From IMG/VR virus record IMGVR_UViG_3300034272_001471, positions 1 through 61,028 of that record: DNA of 61,028 nt; one strand, written 5' to 3'. The notes beneath the pieces are model-generated. The model was not told where the DNA came from. It did not search any database and was given only the letters and a program-made list of their open reading frames with translations. Below, piece after piece: positions 38,315 through 47,787 of the stretch (its first letter is position 1; the number at the start of each line of letters is the position of its first letter). A program made the translations under genes and the position numbers. The DNA comes from a virus.

Positions 38315-39319
38315 TCAGGAGTCAGGGAGGGGGTTGATCTCTGAAATAAGGGTCAATTGCGGCGTTTCGATGCCGACAGTCTCCCGCACCTCGCAGGTGT
38401 CGGTGTCGAAGGTCGCCCCGGCAACGATGACCTCCAGGATCTCGTCGTCGGCCTGCGGAACCACCGGCAGCAGGACCTTCACCCGCGCCCGGGTGGCCAC
38501 CAACTTGTCGTCCACGTACTCCAGTTTGGTGATGACGGTCTGGTCCATGAAGGCCATCAGAATCGGCGGCCCACCTCCCAGCGGTCGGTTGATTGTGATG
38601 CTGTTGTCGAACAAGACAGGGCCGAAGAACGTCGTCGGGCCGTAGTGGAAGGACGATGCGAACTGGTACGACGGCCCACCGTTGAACGTGGGGCCGTTGT
38701 TGGTGACGGTGCTATTGTTGGTGACTGGCCCTCCGGCGAACGTGTTGTTCGCAACGTGCATGTCCCCTTCAACGAACGTGTCCCCTTCAACGAACGTATC
38801 GCCATCCACAAAGGTGTCGCCCGCGTTGTAGATGTTCTCGGTGTAAGCGTCCCCGACATCGATTTGGCCAGCGCTCACCTCACCGGCCTGCACCCCGCCC
38901 GCAAACTGGTGGGGGTGCCCGGGAGCCCATTGGGAGATCAAGGGGTTCCAGTTGGCTGATTGCCCAGGCGTTGGGGCGTACGGGCTGTACGGCCCGCTGC
39001 CTTCAGGGACATCTACAAATGGAATGTTGTCCCACGCCATCGGCTGCCACGCCGGCATGTTGATCGACACACTGCCCGGCGTGATCGGAGGAAACCACGG
39101 GGCGCTCTGCGGGCGGTACGGCTCCACCTGTCCGGGCGGCGGCGAGATCGTCGGGTACAGTCCAGACCACGGGTCTTGGTAGGTGAACTGCATCGGGCCG
39201 CGATGCTCAAGCGTCTGGGCGCAATTGCACAGCGCCTGGGCGAGATCCTGTGCCGACCCCTGATCCTGAAACGCCCCTCGCAATGCCGTCTGAATCTGGT
39301 TGGCTTGGCGGGTGAACAT
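38315..39319 (-). CDS. tail fibre/appendage-like protein with beta repeats, 334 aa
   Basis: The N-terminal about 140 residues are Pro/Trp-rich, followed by beta-helix-like repeats (GDTFVDGDTFVEGDTFVEGD) and a folded C-terminal domain. The pattern fits a trimeric tail fibre or baseplate spike. The ATG at 39319 is coupled to the previous stop (TAGATG). Confidence 0.6.
   Translation of the reverse strand: MFTRQANQIQTALRGAFQDQGSAQDLAQALCNCAQTLEHRGPMQFTYQDPWSGLYPTISPPPGQVEPYRPQSAPWFPPITPGSVSINMPAWQPMAWDNIPFVDVPEGSGPYSPYAPTPGQSANWNPLISQWAPGHPHQFAGGVQAGEVSAGQIDVGDAYTENIYNAGDTFVDGDTFVEGDTFVEGDMHVANNTFAGGPVTNNSTVTNNGPTFNGGPSYQFASSFHYGPTTFFGPVLFDNSITINRPLGGGPPILMAFMDQTVITKLEYVDDKLVATRARVKVLLPVVPQADDEILEVIVAGATFDTDTCEVRETVGIETPQLTLISEINPLPDS
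38762..38797 (-). repeat. two tandem 18-bp repeats
   Basis: Two perfect copies of an 18-bp unit (GTCCCCTTCAACGAACGT on the plus strand) encode the FVEGDT repeats of the tail fibre-like protein. A third, diverged copy follows. In-frame slippage could change repeat number. Confidence 0.75.
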
Positions 39320-41965
39320 CTACTGCCCCACCCCCGACACAGCAATGCCGTGAAGCGTCAGGTCGTTTGCGGCCGTGCGAGTGGCCGACAGGTTGAGGGC
39401 CAGATGCCGGTCAGCGCCGGCCGACTGATCATCGACACGCCCAGAGTACGCGCAAAGCGCATGGCCGGTAGCGTCTCCCAGCGACGACCGCGTCAGCTTC
39501 AGGTTGAGTTTCGCCGCCTCGCCACCCTCGGTGGTGAACCCAGTGCCACGGTCGGTTCGCACAGCAGCCTGCCGGGCAGAGGAGGAGTTGTTGTAGTGAA
39601 GTGCAAGCGACAGCGTGCAGTCGTTGGTCGTCGGCTTGTACAGCAGTCGGATTCCCCGATCTTCGTCTTTCGGGTCGAACGGCAGATTGCCTGTCCGGTA
39701 CGTGCAGGCGATGCCCGTGGCCGCCCCGGCGCTGTTGATGTCTTGCGTGCCGGAGTCCAGGCGATAGATCGACCCCGTCTGCCCGCCGACCAAGACCGTC
39801 TGGCGACTGGAGCTGATCACGCACTCCGCGGCAGCGAAGGTCTGGGCGTAGTTCTCGGCCCACCAACTCTTGGTCATGGGGTGGAAGCACAACGCCCGAT
39901 CTGGCATACCGGCGGATGCGGCGTAGAAGAATCGGACTATGCGGGTCTGCGGATCGACGCGGACGAAGAACCACTTGGACGACGGGAAGTGGATCAGGCC
40001 GTCTGTCCAGAAGGTGTCCACGGCGTCCGACAGCGGCACAGCGATCTGACCGTCGAACATGTACATGCCGATGGAATCGACCACGTACGCAACACCGTCA
40101 TGGATGTCCCAGCATCGCTGGTTGAGGCAGCCGCGGTGCGCCAATAGGGAAATGGAGGCGTCGATCACGGGCTGGGCAGCGTACGAGAGCCGATAGGCTC
40201 GCCGCTGCTGGAAGGCGACCAGCGCCGACCCGAACGGCATCAGAGCCGATATCTTGTCGGTGCCCTTGACGTTCTCTTGGATGACCAGCTCGTTCGTCTC
40301 AGGGACCGACTCTGGCTCGTCCACCTCAGAAAAGTACAGGCTGTTGGGTTCGCTGCCGGAGGTGTCCACGCCGTACCACGCCCGGTCCTGGAACATGACG
40401 ATGGCCGACTTGTTTGTCGGCGGAGGCGTGAACCTCTTGGCATTCGGCTGCCCGTTCGGCAAGACGATGGGCAGGGCTCCAAACCATGGCGTGCGGAACG
40501 TAAAGACAGCCCCTGACGGGGGGTCAAATTCCAAGGCCGCTCCGCCAGCGGTCGCCGCGATCTTAAACGTATCGTTATCCACATCGCGCGCGTAGTATGT
40601 CACGCCCGCCGTGTAGATGAGGTCAGTTGAGGTTGTGAAGACAATAGCCTCATTGTTAGCCAGCCCGTGCGAAGGGCAAGAAAGCGTGTAGGCTGGGCTT
40701 TCAAGGACCGTGGCCGTCTTGGTCCTGTCAGGGTCGATCAGCCCAGCGTCCGACATGACATCGGTGTATGCGGTCGGCAGGTTGTTGGATCCATCCCTGG
40801 GCAGCGATGTTACGCGGTACAGCACCAATGCCTGATCGGAGGTGGTTCGCCACAGCTCCACCCGGCTGGCCCGAGCCTCGGCCCCCGAGTTCGACCAACT
40901 CCACGCCAACGAACCAGCGGGGCCGGTCAGCTCCACCTCCGTGAGGTCCGTGATGGAACTGGCTATCGGGCCGTTGGATGCCTCCGGCGTGTCATCGACA
41001 TAACGCAAAGCGCACCAGTACTTGCCTGTCAGGCACGGCTGGGCGACCGCCGACAACGACGCCGGCCTTGGCAGCAGTCCTGCGGGAGTGACAATGCTGG
41101 CTGTCGGGGCGACGAGATAGGCTCCGCCTTGCCGAACCGTGACGGCGGTGATCTGGCCCGCCGACAAGCCAGTCCCCACCGTGCATTCCGCATACGCCCC
41201 TCCGCCCTCGGACGACTGGAAGGTGAGGCGAGGAATGCCGGAGTACCCAGACCCAGCGGCGCTGACCGACACGCTGGCTACCCGATACTGGATGACCACA
41301 GTCCCGGTAGCGGTGGTGCCTGGGCTGGAGCTGAACGTGACGGTGGGGGCGGATGTGTATCCGCTGCCAGCGTTGACGACCGCCACAGCAACGACAGCGC
41401 CGTTCTCGTCGATGCTTACCCGCAGGAGCGCCCCGCTGCCGCCGCCGCCACTCACGGTAGCCGTTGGAGGCGCGGTGTATCCGGCCCCGATGTTCGTCAT
41501 CTTGATGTCCAGGACGAATCCCGAGATCGTCACCGCAAACGCGGCGCCGCTGCCGGCTGGAGAAGAGCCGTCTGGGGCGGCGACCGACACCGTTGGCGCT
41601 GCGGTGTAGTCCCGGCCGTAGCTCTGCATGACGATCCGGTGGATGCGGCCGTTCAGCACCTCGGCCTTGGCTGCCGCCGCCAAGCCAGATCCGCCAGAGA
41701 ACGTCACCGCCGGGACCTTCTGATAGCAGAACCCACCGTCCACCACATCCACGCTGCGGACAAAATACTTGGGCGTATAGTAGGAGGGGGTGACGGCGGG
41801 CGGCGTCGCTGGGGCAGTCAGCCCAAGTTGCTCCACGGCGGCTGTCACGCCATCCCATCGCAATCCGCGATCAACCCCGTTCACTCCGTAAATGTCCCCA
41901 TGACGACCTCTGGCGAAGGTCATCGGAACCGAAGTGGAGAACGGGGACGACGAGAGCTGCGTCAA
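39320..41965 (-). CDS. large tail protein, tail-tubular-B/nozzle-like, 881 aa
   Basis: Probable TTG start at 41965 coupled to the previous stop (AGTTGACGC). Residues about 60-290 contain GxGY...PTV repeats (NAGSGYTSAPTVTF, AAGSGYSGIPRLTF), a beta-rich module found in phage tail proteins. The C-terminal half (EVDEPESVPETNELVIQEN, DKISALMPFGSALVAFQQRR) resembles podovirus tail nozzle proteins. Forms part of the short tail tube, by position. Confidence 0.7.
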   Translation of the reverse strand: MTQLSSSPFSTSVPMTFARGRHGDIYGVNGVDRGLRWDGVTAAVEQLGLTAPATPPAVTPSYYTPKYFVRSVDVVDGGFCYQKVPAVTFSGGSGLAAAAKAEVLNGRIHRIVMQSYGRDYTAAPTVSVAAPDGSSPAGSGAAFAVTISGFVLDIKMTNIGAGYTAPPTATVSGGGGSGALLRVSIDENGAVVAVAVVNAGSGYTSAPTVTFSSSPGTTATGTVVIQYRVASVSVSAAGSGYSGIPRLTFQSSEGGGAYAECTVGTGLSAGQITAVTVRQGGAYLVAPTASIVTPAGLLPRPASLSAVAQPCLTGKYWCALRYVDDTPEASNGPIASSITDLTEVELTGPAGSLAWSWSNSGAEARASRVELWRTTSDQALVLYRVTSLPRDGSNNLPTAYTDVMSDAGLIDPDRTKTATVLESPAYTLSCPSHGLANNEAIVFTTSTDLIYTAGVTYYARDVDNDTFKIAATAGGAALEFDPPSGAVFTFRTPWFGALPIVLPNGQPNAKRFTPPPTNKSAIVMFQDRAWYGVDTSGSEPNSLYFSEVDEPESVPETNELVIQENVKGTDKISALMPFGSALVAFQQRRAYRLSYAAQPVIDASISLLAHRGCLNQRCWDIHDGVAYVVDSIGMYMFDGQIAVPLSDAVDTFWTDGLIHFPSSKWFFVRVDPQTRIVRFFYAASAGMPDRALCFHPMTKSWWAENYAQTFAAAECVISSSRQTVLVGGQTGSIYRLDSGTQDINSAGAATGIACTYRTGNLPFDPKDEDRGIRLLYKPTTNDCTLSLALHYNNSSSARQAAVRTDRGTGFTTEGGEAAKLNLKLTRSSLGDATGHALCAYSGRVDDQSAGADRHLALNLSATRTAANDLTLHGIAVSGVGQ

Positions 41966-42231
41966 CTGATGCCCTTTGCGACGAAGATGTGACCGCTGGA
42001 GTTCTGGTAGACCACCGCCTCCACGCCAGCCAGGGGGGCGCGAAACATCTCAACGATGGGGACGGTCGTTCCGGCATGGGTGGCAATCGTCACGCTCGCC
42101 TGCCCGTTGCGGGCCGACAGCTCCCCCGGCCGGCGGCACTGGAAGTTCGACTGCGTGACGGCAGCCCCAATCGGGACAGCGTACGGGCTGGCGTTGGTCA
42201 CCAGCCCCTTCCAGGTGTCGATGATGATCAT
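41962..42231 (-). CDS. small structural protein, 89 aa
   Basis: Start at 42231 overlaps the previous stop. Begins MIIIDTWKGLVTNASPYAVP, resembling the N-terminus of tail nozzle proteins, followed by a beta-rich region. It may be the split N-terminal part of the 881-aa tail protein that continues in the next frame through the TTG. Confidence 0.6.
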   Translation of the reverse strand: MIIIDTWKGLVTNASPYAVPIGAAVTQSNFQCRRPGELSARNGQASVTIATHAGTTVPIVEMFRAPLAGVEAVVYQNSSGHIFVAKGIS

Positions 42232-43367
42232 CCTTGGTCTGGCTTCAGGGGCGTACGCCAGCCTCCATCATGGTAGATTTCCTTGCTGCGACCGGAGAGC
42301 GGGGCTAACTGGTCCTGCTCAAACGCCAGCCGCAGGTCACGCTGGTACAACTGGAACGCCCGGTCCTCACCCTTGCCGCGGATCCGGGCCAGCCAATAGT
42401 CGCAGCAGGAGTCAACAGCCTGCTGCATGTGCGGCGCAACGTCAATCGGATCGGTGATCAGATATTTAGTCGATGAACTAATAGTTCCCGAGTCGGCGGT
42501 CGTCAGGCTGGTGGCCGATGCCACGGCGGTGATTTCGGTTTCCGCCATCCACGGCGTCAGCGCTTCGATAGGCCCGGGGGAATTAGAGGTGTCGCCAACC
42601 CGAAGGATGGAGCCGACCATCGCCGTCGCGAAGGCAGTGCTGGTTCCGGTGACGGTCGCGCTGGTCCGGGCGAGAGTGCCCTGCCGTACGGCCGTCTCAT
42701 GCCCCGAGTAGCGGATCGGCCGAGCCGACCGGCGATAGGTGAAGTCCACCGTCTCCACCTCGGTCGGGTGGCCAATCAACCGAATGGCCCAGCCGGATGA
42801 ATGCGGGTCCTTCACCACGGTCCAGTGGTACGGGCTGCCAGAAGAGTTCGACACACGCTCAATCTTCATCGCCTCGTCCGGCGTGACATAGACGCCCGAC
42901 CACCAATTGAACTCGTCGCTCGGCTCGTCCATGTTGCGGAAGTCGGACGGCAGCGGATACAGCGCGCGGAACAGCGTGTACGAGGTGCCCGCAGTCACAT
43001 TCAGTCCGGAGAACTGAGAGCCCAGAGTTGCGGAGGTCGCGGAGACATAGGCCCCGATTGGATACGAGCGGTCGCCGCACCGCAGCGTCCAGTGCTTGGC
43101 ATTGGCCGCCGTCACGCCGGCCGTGGCAAACGACCCGCCAGTCAGCGCGACCGTGCCAGACGACACCTCAACCGTGCCCGTGGAGTAGGTGGCGTTGGTC
43201 ACCACCCGCCCGTGGACATGGTAGTAGGACCAGTCCCTGATGGTCGTAACCTCGCCATAAGCCTTCTGGACGGCCGTGCGGATATCACGCTGCTCGGCAT
43301 CCTGCGGCCCGCCGTAGGACGAGACGATGAGGGATTCGACAAGGTCAAAGTAGGTGAGGTATGACAT
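42228..43367 (-). CDS. head-tail connector / tail-tubular-A-like protein, 379 aa
   Basis: An N-terminal helical segment (EQRDIRTAVQKAYGEVTTIRDWSYY) and a C-terminal CCDYWLARIRGKGED helix bracket an inserted beta domain (residues about 55-130). The YPLPSDFRNMDEPSDEFNWW motif is typical of podovirus adaptor (gp4/TTPA-like) proteins. Would seal the portal-tail junction. Confidence 0.7.
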   Translation of the reverse strand: MSYLTYFDLVESLIVSSYGGPQDAEQRDIRTAVQKAYGEVTTIRDWSYYHVHGRVVTNATYSTGTVEVSSGTVALTGGSFATAGVTAANAKHWTLRCGDRSYPIGAYVSATSATLGSQFSGLNVTAGTSYTLFRALYPLPSDFRNMDEPSDEFNWWSGVYVTPDEAMKIERVSNSSGSPYHWTVVKDPHSSGWAIRLIGHPTEVETVDFTYRRSARPIRYSGHETAVRQGTLARTSATVTGTSTAFATAMVGSILRVGDTSNSPGPIEALTPWMAETEITAVASATSLTTADSGTISSSTKYLITDPIDVAPHMQQAVDSCCDYWLARIRGKGEDRAFQLYQRDLRLAFEQDQLAPLSGRSKEIYHDGGWRTPLKPDQG

Positions 43368-43384
43368 GTGTTAGCCCGATGCAG

Positions 43385-43699
43385 TCACGGCTCGGGGGGT
43401 TGCGGTAGCAGGGCGACAGCGTCAGCCCAAGGGATGACTTCGACCGCAGCCCCGAGGGCGACCTTGTCGGCGTGCCCCCACATGGCGTGGAGCAGCCCGC
43501 CTGGTGCGACCTCTGTAAGAACGTCGGCCGAAAGCATGAGCCGTCCATCGGTCAAGACGCTTGGAACCGGGACGCAATTCGTCGATCCGTACTGGGCGTG
43601 CAGTTCACCTAGCCGCCCAGCCAACTGCACCGTGAACACCAGCGCATAACCGCGAGCGGCGGCGTAGGAAATCGGGAGCGTGAGGTCGGCGAGGGTCAT
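43385..43699 (-). CDS. hypothetical protein, 104 aa
   Basis: Starts MTLADLTLPISYAAARGYALVF, coupled to the previous stop (GTATGA). Beta-rich with Val/Leu/Ala. No family recognised. Lies between tail appendage and adaptor genes. Confidence 0.6.
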   Translation of the reverse strand: MTLADLTLPISYAAARGYALVFTVQLAGRLGELHAQYGSTNCVPVPSVLTDGRLMLSADVLTEVAPGGLLHAMWGHADKVALGAAVEVIPWADAVALLPQPPEP

Positions 43700-44529
43700 A
43701 CGTTTCGCCCGAGTGCGGTTTGGAACGCCTGCATGGCCGCGTCGTATAGCGCAATCTGCGCCGCAGACAGCCCCGCCCCTATGGAGTACGCAGCCAGCGT
43801 CTGATTTGAAAACAGGGCTGGCGTGTACGCATTTGTGTCCGTGGCTTGGTCGTTTCGCGCGAACACGGCGAACGGAATCGAAGTGCCGGTAACAGTTCCG
43901 CTGACAGTGTTCTCTGCGGACAGCACAGTTCTGCGAAACGCAACAATCACAGTGCTTGTTGTACGGGTAGCCCCGATGAACGAATCATGCGGTGTCGGTA
44001 TTGCAAAACTGCCGCCGTTGGCGCCTAGCAAATTGCCGCCCGCGCCTAGTTCCCACGTATTCCCGAGCGCGGTTGACCGCGCACTTAGCAGCACGCCGCT
44101 GTTGACTGAGGTCCGCTTGTAGACGGCGAGGTGTGACTGCACGTTTCCGCCGGTAATCCACGCGGATGACGAAACTCCTGTCTGGAGGTACTTGTTGCTG
44201 CCGTTGCCCGTCAGGCCAGAGGCTAGGGTGTAGTCGCCGCCGACGAAGTTGACGTTGGTGTCCGCGGTGTTGCCGTACTGCGTTCCAGCGCGGCTCGGGC
44301 CTCTGTAGAGCGGAACGAGTGCGGCTAACAGGCCGTCGCCGGCCATCAACGACAAACGGTAGAACCGATCCCGCAGCCCAGCCGAGTCGATACTGCGGCA
44401 GAACGTCGTAACGGCCGCCATGGTTGACGCCGACACGGTGCCACCATTGGCGATGACGGCAGATCGCCACGCCAACGCCTCGGGGTGGCCGCTAGTCTTG
44501 GGTCGCAACAGCGCACCGCTCATGCCCAT
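43696..44529 (-). CDS. lectin-like (concanavalin-type) tail protein, 277 aa
   Basis: The ATG at 44529 follows GAGGAACTGACGCC. After a helical N-terminus, residues about 90-260 form a strand-rich Asn/Thr/Ser domain (GLTGNGSNKYLQTG, VQSHLAVYKRTS, AAYSIGAGLSAAQI) like LamG/concanavalin domains in tail appendages. May bind host glycans. Confidence 0.6.
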   Translation of the reverse strand: MGMSGALLRPKTSGHPEALAWRSAVIANGGTVSASTMAAVTTFCRSIDSAGLRDRFYRLSLMAGDGLLAALVPLYRGPSRAGTQYGNTADTNVNFVGGDYTLASGLTGNGSNKYLQTGVSSSAWITGGNVQSHLAVYKRTSVNSGVLLSARSTALGNTWELGAGGNLLGANGGSFAIPTPHDSFIGATRTTSTVIVAFRRTVLSAENTVSGTVTGTSIPFAVFARNDQATDTNAYTPALFSNQTLAAYSIGAGLSAAQIALYDAAMQAFQTALGRNV

Positions 44530-44578
44530 GGCGTCAGTTCCTCGTCGGGTCAGGCTTGCCGTCGTTCGCCAACCGCGG

Positions 44579-44908
44579 TCAGCCCTTGGCCATGACGGTC
44601 ATGGCGCAGGTGGTAGCACCGACCACAACGGGCACCACATGACTCACAGAAAACAAAGCGTCCGGCACCGGATGAATGCCGACCGTCAGGGCCGTGGTTA
44701 CCGCCGCGCCGTCCGCATACACTCGCTGGGGGGCGACCCGTGGGTCAACGGTCCCGAACCAGTTGATCTGCGTGGCCCCATTGGTGTTGGCGATCATCAC
44801 GCACGCCCCACCAAAGACTCCGAACGGAAACATCCCAGAGGTGGTCGCAGCCGAGCTGTTGGCCGTGACCACGGTCCCTGGTGAAAAGTGCCTCGCAATC
44901 TCGTTCAT
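44579..44908 (-). CDS. small virion-like protein, 109 aa
   Basis: The ATG at 44908 has GGGGAGAGGGGT upstream. Beta-rich Thr/Val/Ala composition. Could be a head or tail decoration protein. Function unknown. Confidence 0.6.
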   Translation of the reverse strand: MNEIARHFSPGTVVTANSSAATTSGMFPFGVFGGACVMIANTNGATQINWFGTVDPRVAPQRVYADGAAVTTALTVGIHPVPDALFSVSHVVPVVVGATTCAMTVMAKG

Positions 44909-45438
44909 ACCCCTCTCCCCTTTGCCCGGTAGGCGTGTTTCTCAATGATCTTGGCCCGCAGCTCCTTGGCGTTGGCTGTGGGGTTCTTCCGCTTCTGTTT
45001 GTGAACCTCATCCTGAACGATGGATTCCGCTAACAGTTTGCGTTGCGGCGGCGCCGGGCCGGGGTCGTAGTTCACGCTCCCGGCGACGGCCATGCGGCGA
45101 GCCTTGGCGACCTTCAGCACATCGTCGTTGCCGCTCACCCAGGCCGCCGGATCCCGCCAGCCGCGACCGTCAGCGATCCCGGAGCAGTAGTACTTTCCGG
45201 TCGGGTTGATCCCAGCCCGCTTGGCCTCGCGAATCATGTACTGGGCCTGACGCTTCGGCAGCGTGTCGAACTGCTCGTTGTTCTGCCGGCCTTCCAGGAA
45301 CGCCCGGTCAGACCCTCTGGTGCCGGGGGGGCATTGCAGGGCGCACATCTCCGCCCATCGCTCGCCGTAGGGCAGGGCAGCCTTATAGGTAGTGACAGCG
45401 TCAGGGCCAAGCGACAGAACGGAGTCAGGAATGCTCAT
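44905..45438 (-). CDS. hypothetical structural-region protein, 177 aa
   Basis: Contains PKRQAQYMIREAKRAGINPTGKYYCSGIAD and a Lys-rich C-terminal helix (QKRKNPTANAKELRAKI). Similar short proteins follow portal genes in podoviruses (memory). Role unknown. Confidence 0.6.
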   Translation of the reverse strand: MSIPDSVLSLGPDAVTTYKAALPYGERWAEMCALQCPPGTRGSDRAFLEGRQNNEQFDTLPKRQAQYMIREAKRAGINPTGKYYCSGIADGRGWRDPAAWVSGNDDVLKVAKARRMAVAGSVNYDPGPAPPQRKLLAESIVQDEVHKQKRKNPTANAKELRAKIIEKHAYRAKGRGV

Positions 45439-45444
45439 ACAGGT

Positions 45445-47439
45445 CTATTGGGCCGGAGGGCCTTCGGGGGGTGCGGGAGGTCCTTCTAGCCCCGGCGGCG
45501 GGCCGGGGGGCGGAGGAGGGACGAGGAACTCCGAAACGTCCATCTGGTTGACCCGGCCCCACGTTGACAGGAGGGCGTTGAAGATCTCGGGCTTGCCGGC
45601 CTGCAACATCCCCTGCGACACCGGAGCCAGGATCTGCATCAGGTTGTTCAGGTTCTCGGTCTTGGTGGCGATGTTCGGCTTGCGTGCCGAGCCGGCCTCC
45701 ACCCGATACGAGTACTCCCGGACGATGTTGTCTGGGAGTTCGTTTTGGACATGCATGCCCCACGCCTGGGCTGCCATCGGCCCAAGGAGAGGCTCCACAT
45801 CCTGCGGGGAGATCAGCCACCGCGCCATCAGGGCCTCCTTGCGGGCGACCTCAGACAGCCGGTCTTCCAGCGTGTTGGCGTAATCGTCGGGCCTGACCGA
45901 GATTTGCTCGCTCTTCACGGCGGCTTCTGCCGCACTTCTGAAGGAGCTTCTGGTCATACCATAAATAAGCTCGGTCAAGCCCACCCGGCGGTCGAACATC
46001 TCCGTGACAGCCTGGACGATGTTGTACATGTCTTGGGTGACGCCGGGCATCTGGAACACCGAGATGACATCGTTCACCGAGCGGCCCACAGCCTCGGAGA
46101 TTTCTACGATGTTGAAGCCGCCTTCGCTCTTCTCCAGGATCTTCGATTTGATGTCCGGGTCCGCGGCCTTCGCCACGCCGATGAGCGTCTGCGAGGAGGT
46201 GGCAATGCGGGTCGCCAGGAACGACATCGCCCAGTTGATGAACCGCAGCTCACCGATGCCGGGCTTGATCAGACTGATCGGCCAGGAGTAGCCGGGCTGG
46301 CGATGCCAATCCAAGAGCGTGAACGGCCACCCGTTCGGCTCTGCCCAGAAGGGGATCGGCCACTGGCAAGACATGAACAGCGTCTGCGGGACGCCCGTCT
46401 CGTCCACCTCCTCTTGGAGCATGGCCGGCGGAGCGTTCAGGGGGAAGTCGATTCCCTCCGCGACGACGATGTAGCAGTTGGGCCCCAAGGCGTCGAACTT
46501 GCCTCGCAGGTCACGGTCGGCGTCCTTCAGCCGGTCGCCAAACCCAGTCTTGCTGTAGACCTCCCAGTAGCAGATCAGGTCGTTGGTCTTGCCAGTCTTC
46601 TTCTTGTGTTCGTAGCCCCGGCTGCCCTGCTCGGCCCGGGTGGAGTAGGACTCAATGTGCCCCTTCAGCTCCGAGCGATCCAGGCCGAACTTGGCCGCAA
46701 CGTCGTCGATGGGCTGCACTCGCCTCCGGGCCGCCCAGCGAATGTCGTCGAACTCGTCCGCGTCCGGGTCCCACACCAAGTTGTCGATGGAGTCATAGAA
46801 CGACCCAGCCAACTTCACGGCAGATCCGGGCGGCTGGTACAGCTCATGCCACCACACCCCAGCACCCTTAATGAACGCCTCGTCCACCACCTTGCGAGTG
46901 TGCCGCTTCAGGTCCAGTTCGTTCGGGGTGTAGTTCAGGTAGTCTTCCAGGAGTTTGGCGATCAACTTGCGCCGCTCGTACATGAACCCCTGCTGCTGGA
47001 CGGCCTGCTGGTAGGCCATCATCATCATGTCTGGCATCATCACCATCTGGCCGTCCGGCCCCATGACCGGCTGGCCATCTGGCCCCATCTGCGGAACCGG
47101 CGGCTGGGGTTGAATCCCCAGCATCGCCGGGCCGATCAGCGGATAGTCCTTGGGGGAGACAGTCCGCTGGGGGTTGCGGTGATGGATGACAGACCCAAAG
47201 AGAGTGACCGCCTCAAAGACGCGGTTCACCACCATCCGGTACGGAGGCGCCGAAATGCCCTTGTTGTAGCCCCGCTCGCCCCGGGAATGCTCGTTGCCCC
47301 ACATGGCGTTGGGGTCCGACGAGTAGAAGCCCATGGCTTCCTTGGCGTCGTCGGTGAAGGCTTTCTTGTGGGCTTCAGCCTGCTTAATGCACTCCAGCCA
47401 GCGCTTGGCTATCGGGCGCAGGGGATTGTCGTCGGGCAT
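45445..47439 (-). CDS. portal protein, 664 aa
   Basis: The ATG at 47439 follows AGGAGACGCC. Directly downstream of the large terminase cluster. Size and sequence features fit a podovirus/P22-type portal: an N-terminal helical HKKAFTDDAKEAMGFY, PYRMVVNRVFEAVTLFG, and a C-terminal stalk with GLTELIYGM and SEQISVRPDD. The C-terminus is Pro-rich. Forms the dodecameric DNA channel. Confidence 0.82.
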   Translation of the reverse strand: MPDDNPLRPIAKRWLECIKQAEAHKKAFTDDAKEAMGFYSSDPNAMWGNEHSRGERGYNKGISAPPYRMVVNRVFEAVTLFGSVIHHRNPQRTVSPKDYPLIGPAMLGIQPQPPVPQMGPDGQPVMGPDGQMVMMPDMMMMAYQQAVQQQGFMYERRKLIAKLLEDYLNYTPNELDLKRHTRKVVDEAFIKGAGVWWHELYQPPGSAVKLAGSFYDSIDNLVWDPDADEFDDIRWAARRRVQPIDDVAAKFGLDRSELKGHIESYSTRAEQGSRGYEHKKKTGKTNDLICYWEVYSKTGFGDRLKDADRDLRGKFDALGPNCYIVVAEGIDFPLNAPPAMLQEEVDETGVPQTLFMSCQWPIPFWAEPNGWPFTLLDWHRQPGYSWPISLIKPGIGELRFINWAMSFLATRIATSSQTLIGVAKAADPDIKSKILEKSEGGFNIVEISEAVGRSVNDVISVFQMPGVTQDMYNIVQAVTEMFDRRVGLTELIYGMTRSSFRSAAEAAVKSEQISVRPDDYANTLEDRLSEVARKEALMARWLISPQDVEPLLGPMAAQAWGMHVQNELPDNIVREYSYRVEAGSARKPNIATKTENLNNLMQILAPVSQGMLQAGKPEIFNALLSTWGRVNQMDVSEFLVPPPPPGPPPGLEGPPAPPEGPPAQ

Positions 47440-47463
47440 GGCGTCTCCTACTGACTAATGCCC

Positions 47464-47787
47464 CTACTTGCGACTTTTGGGGTCCAGGGCCTCCAGCTTC
47501 TTCTCCAGGAGGGAAACACGCTCGGAAAGCAGGGTAAACTTGGGGTCCCTGGGCCGATGCTCCCAGAACCCGTACCGCTTCCATTCCGGGAACTCGTTGA
47601 CGCCCTCGTCCGAGATATGGTGGACAGACGGCCGGATAATCACCCCCGACTCCCCCGACATGGCGTACAGGGTCAGGGTGCGGGCCGCCGCCTTGCAGAC
47701 AATCGCCGGCACGTGCGGGGCGCCTTCATGGACCTGGAACAGGACGATCTCGCCAACTTCCGCCTGCGGCATTTCGTAGTTGCTCAT
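47464..47787 (-). CDS. hypothetical protein, 107 aa
   Basis: The ATG at 47787 was preferred (GGGAGTATC upstream). A small beta-barrel-like start (GEIVLFQVHEGAPHVPAIVCK), then a C-terminal coiled coil (LLSERVSLLEKKLEAL). Found between terminase and portal genes in many podoviruses. Role unknown. Confidence 0.65.
   Translation of the reverse strand: MSNYEMPQAEVGEIVLFQVHEGAPHVPAIVCKAAARTLTLYAMSGESGVIIRPSVHHISDEGVNEFPEWKRYGFWEHRPRDPKFTLLSERVSLLEKKLEALDPKSRK

Noticed and set aside
45745-47454. 569-aa plus-strand ORF
   Set aside because: Exactly opposite the portal gene, His/Arg/Asp-rich shadow composition and no operon context.
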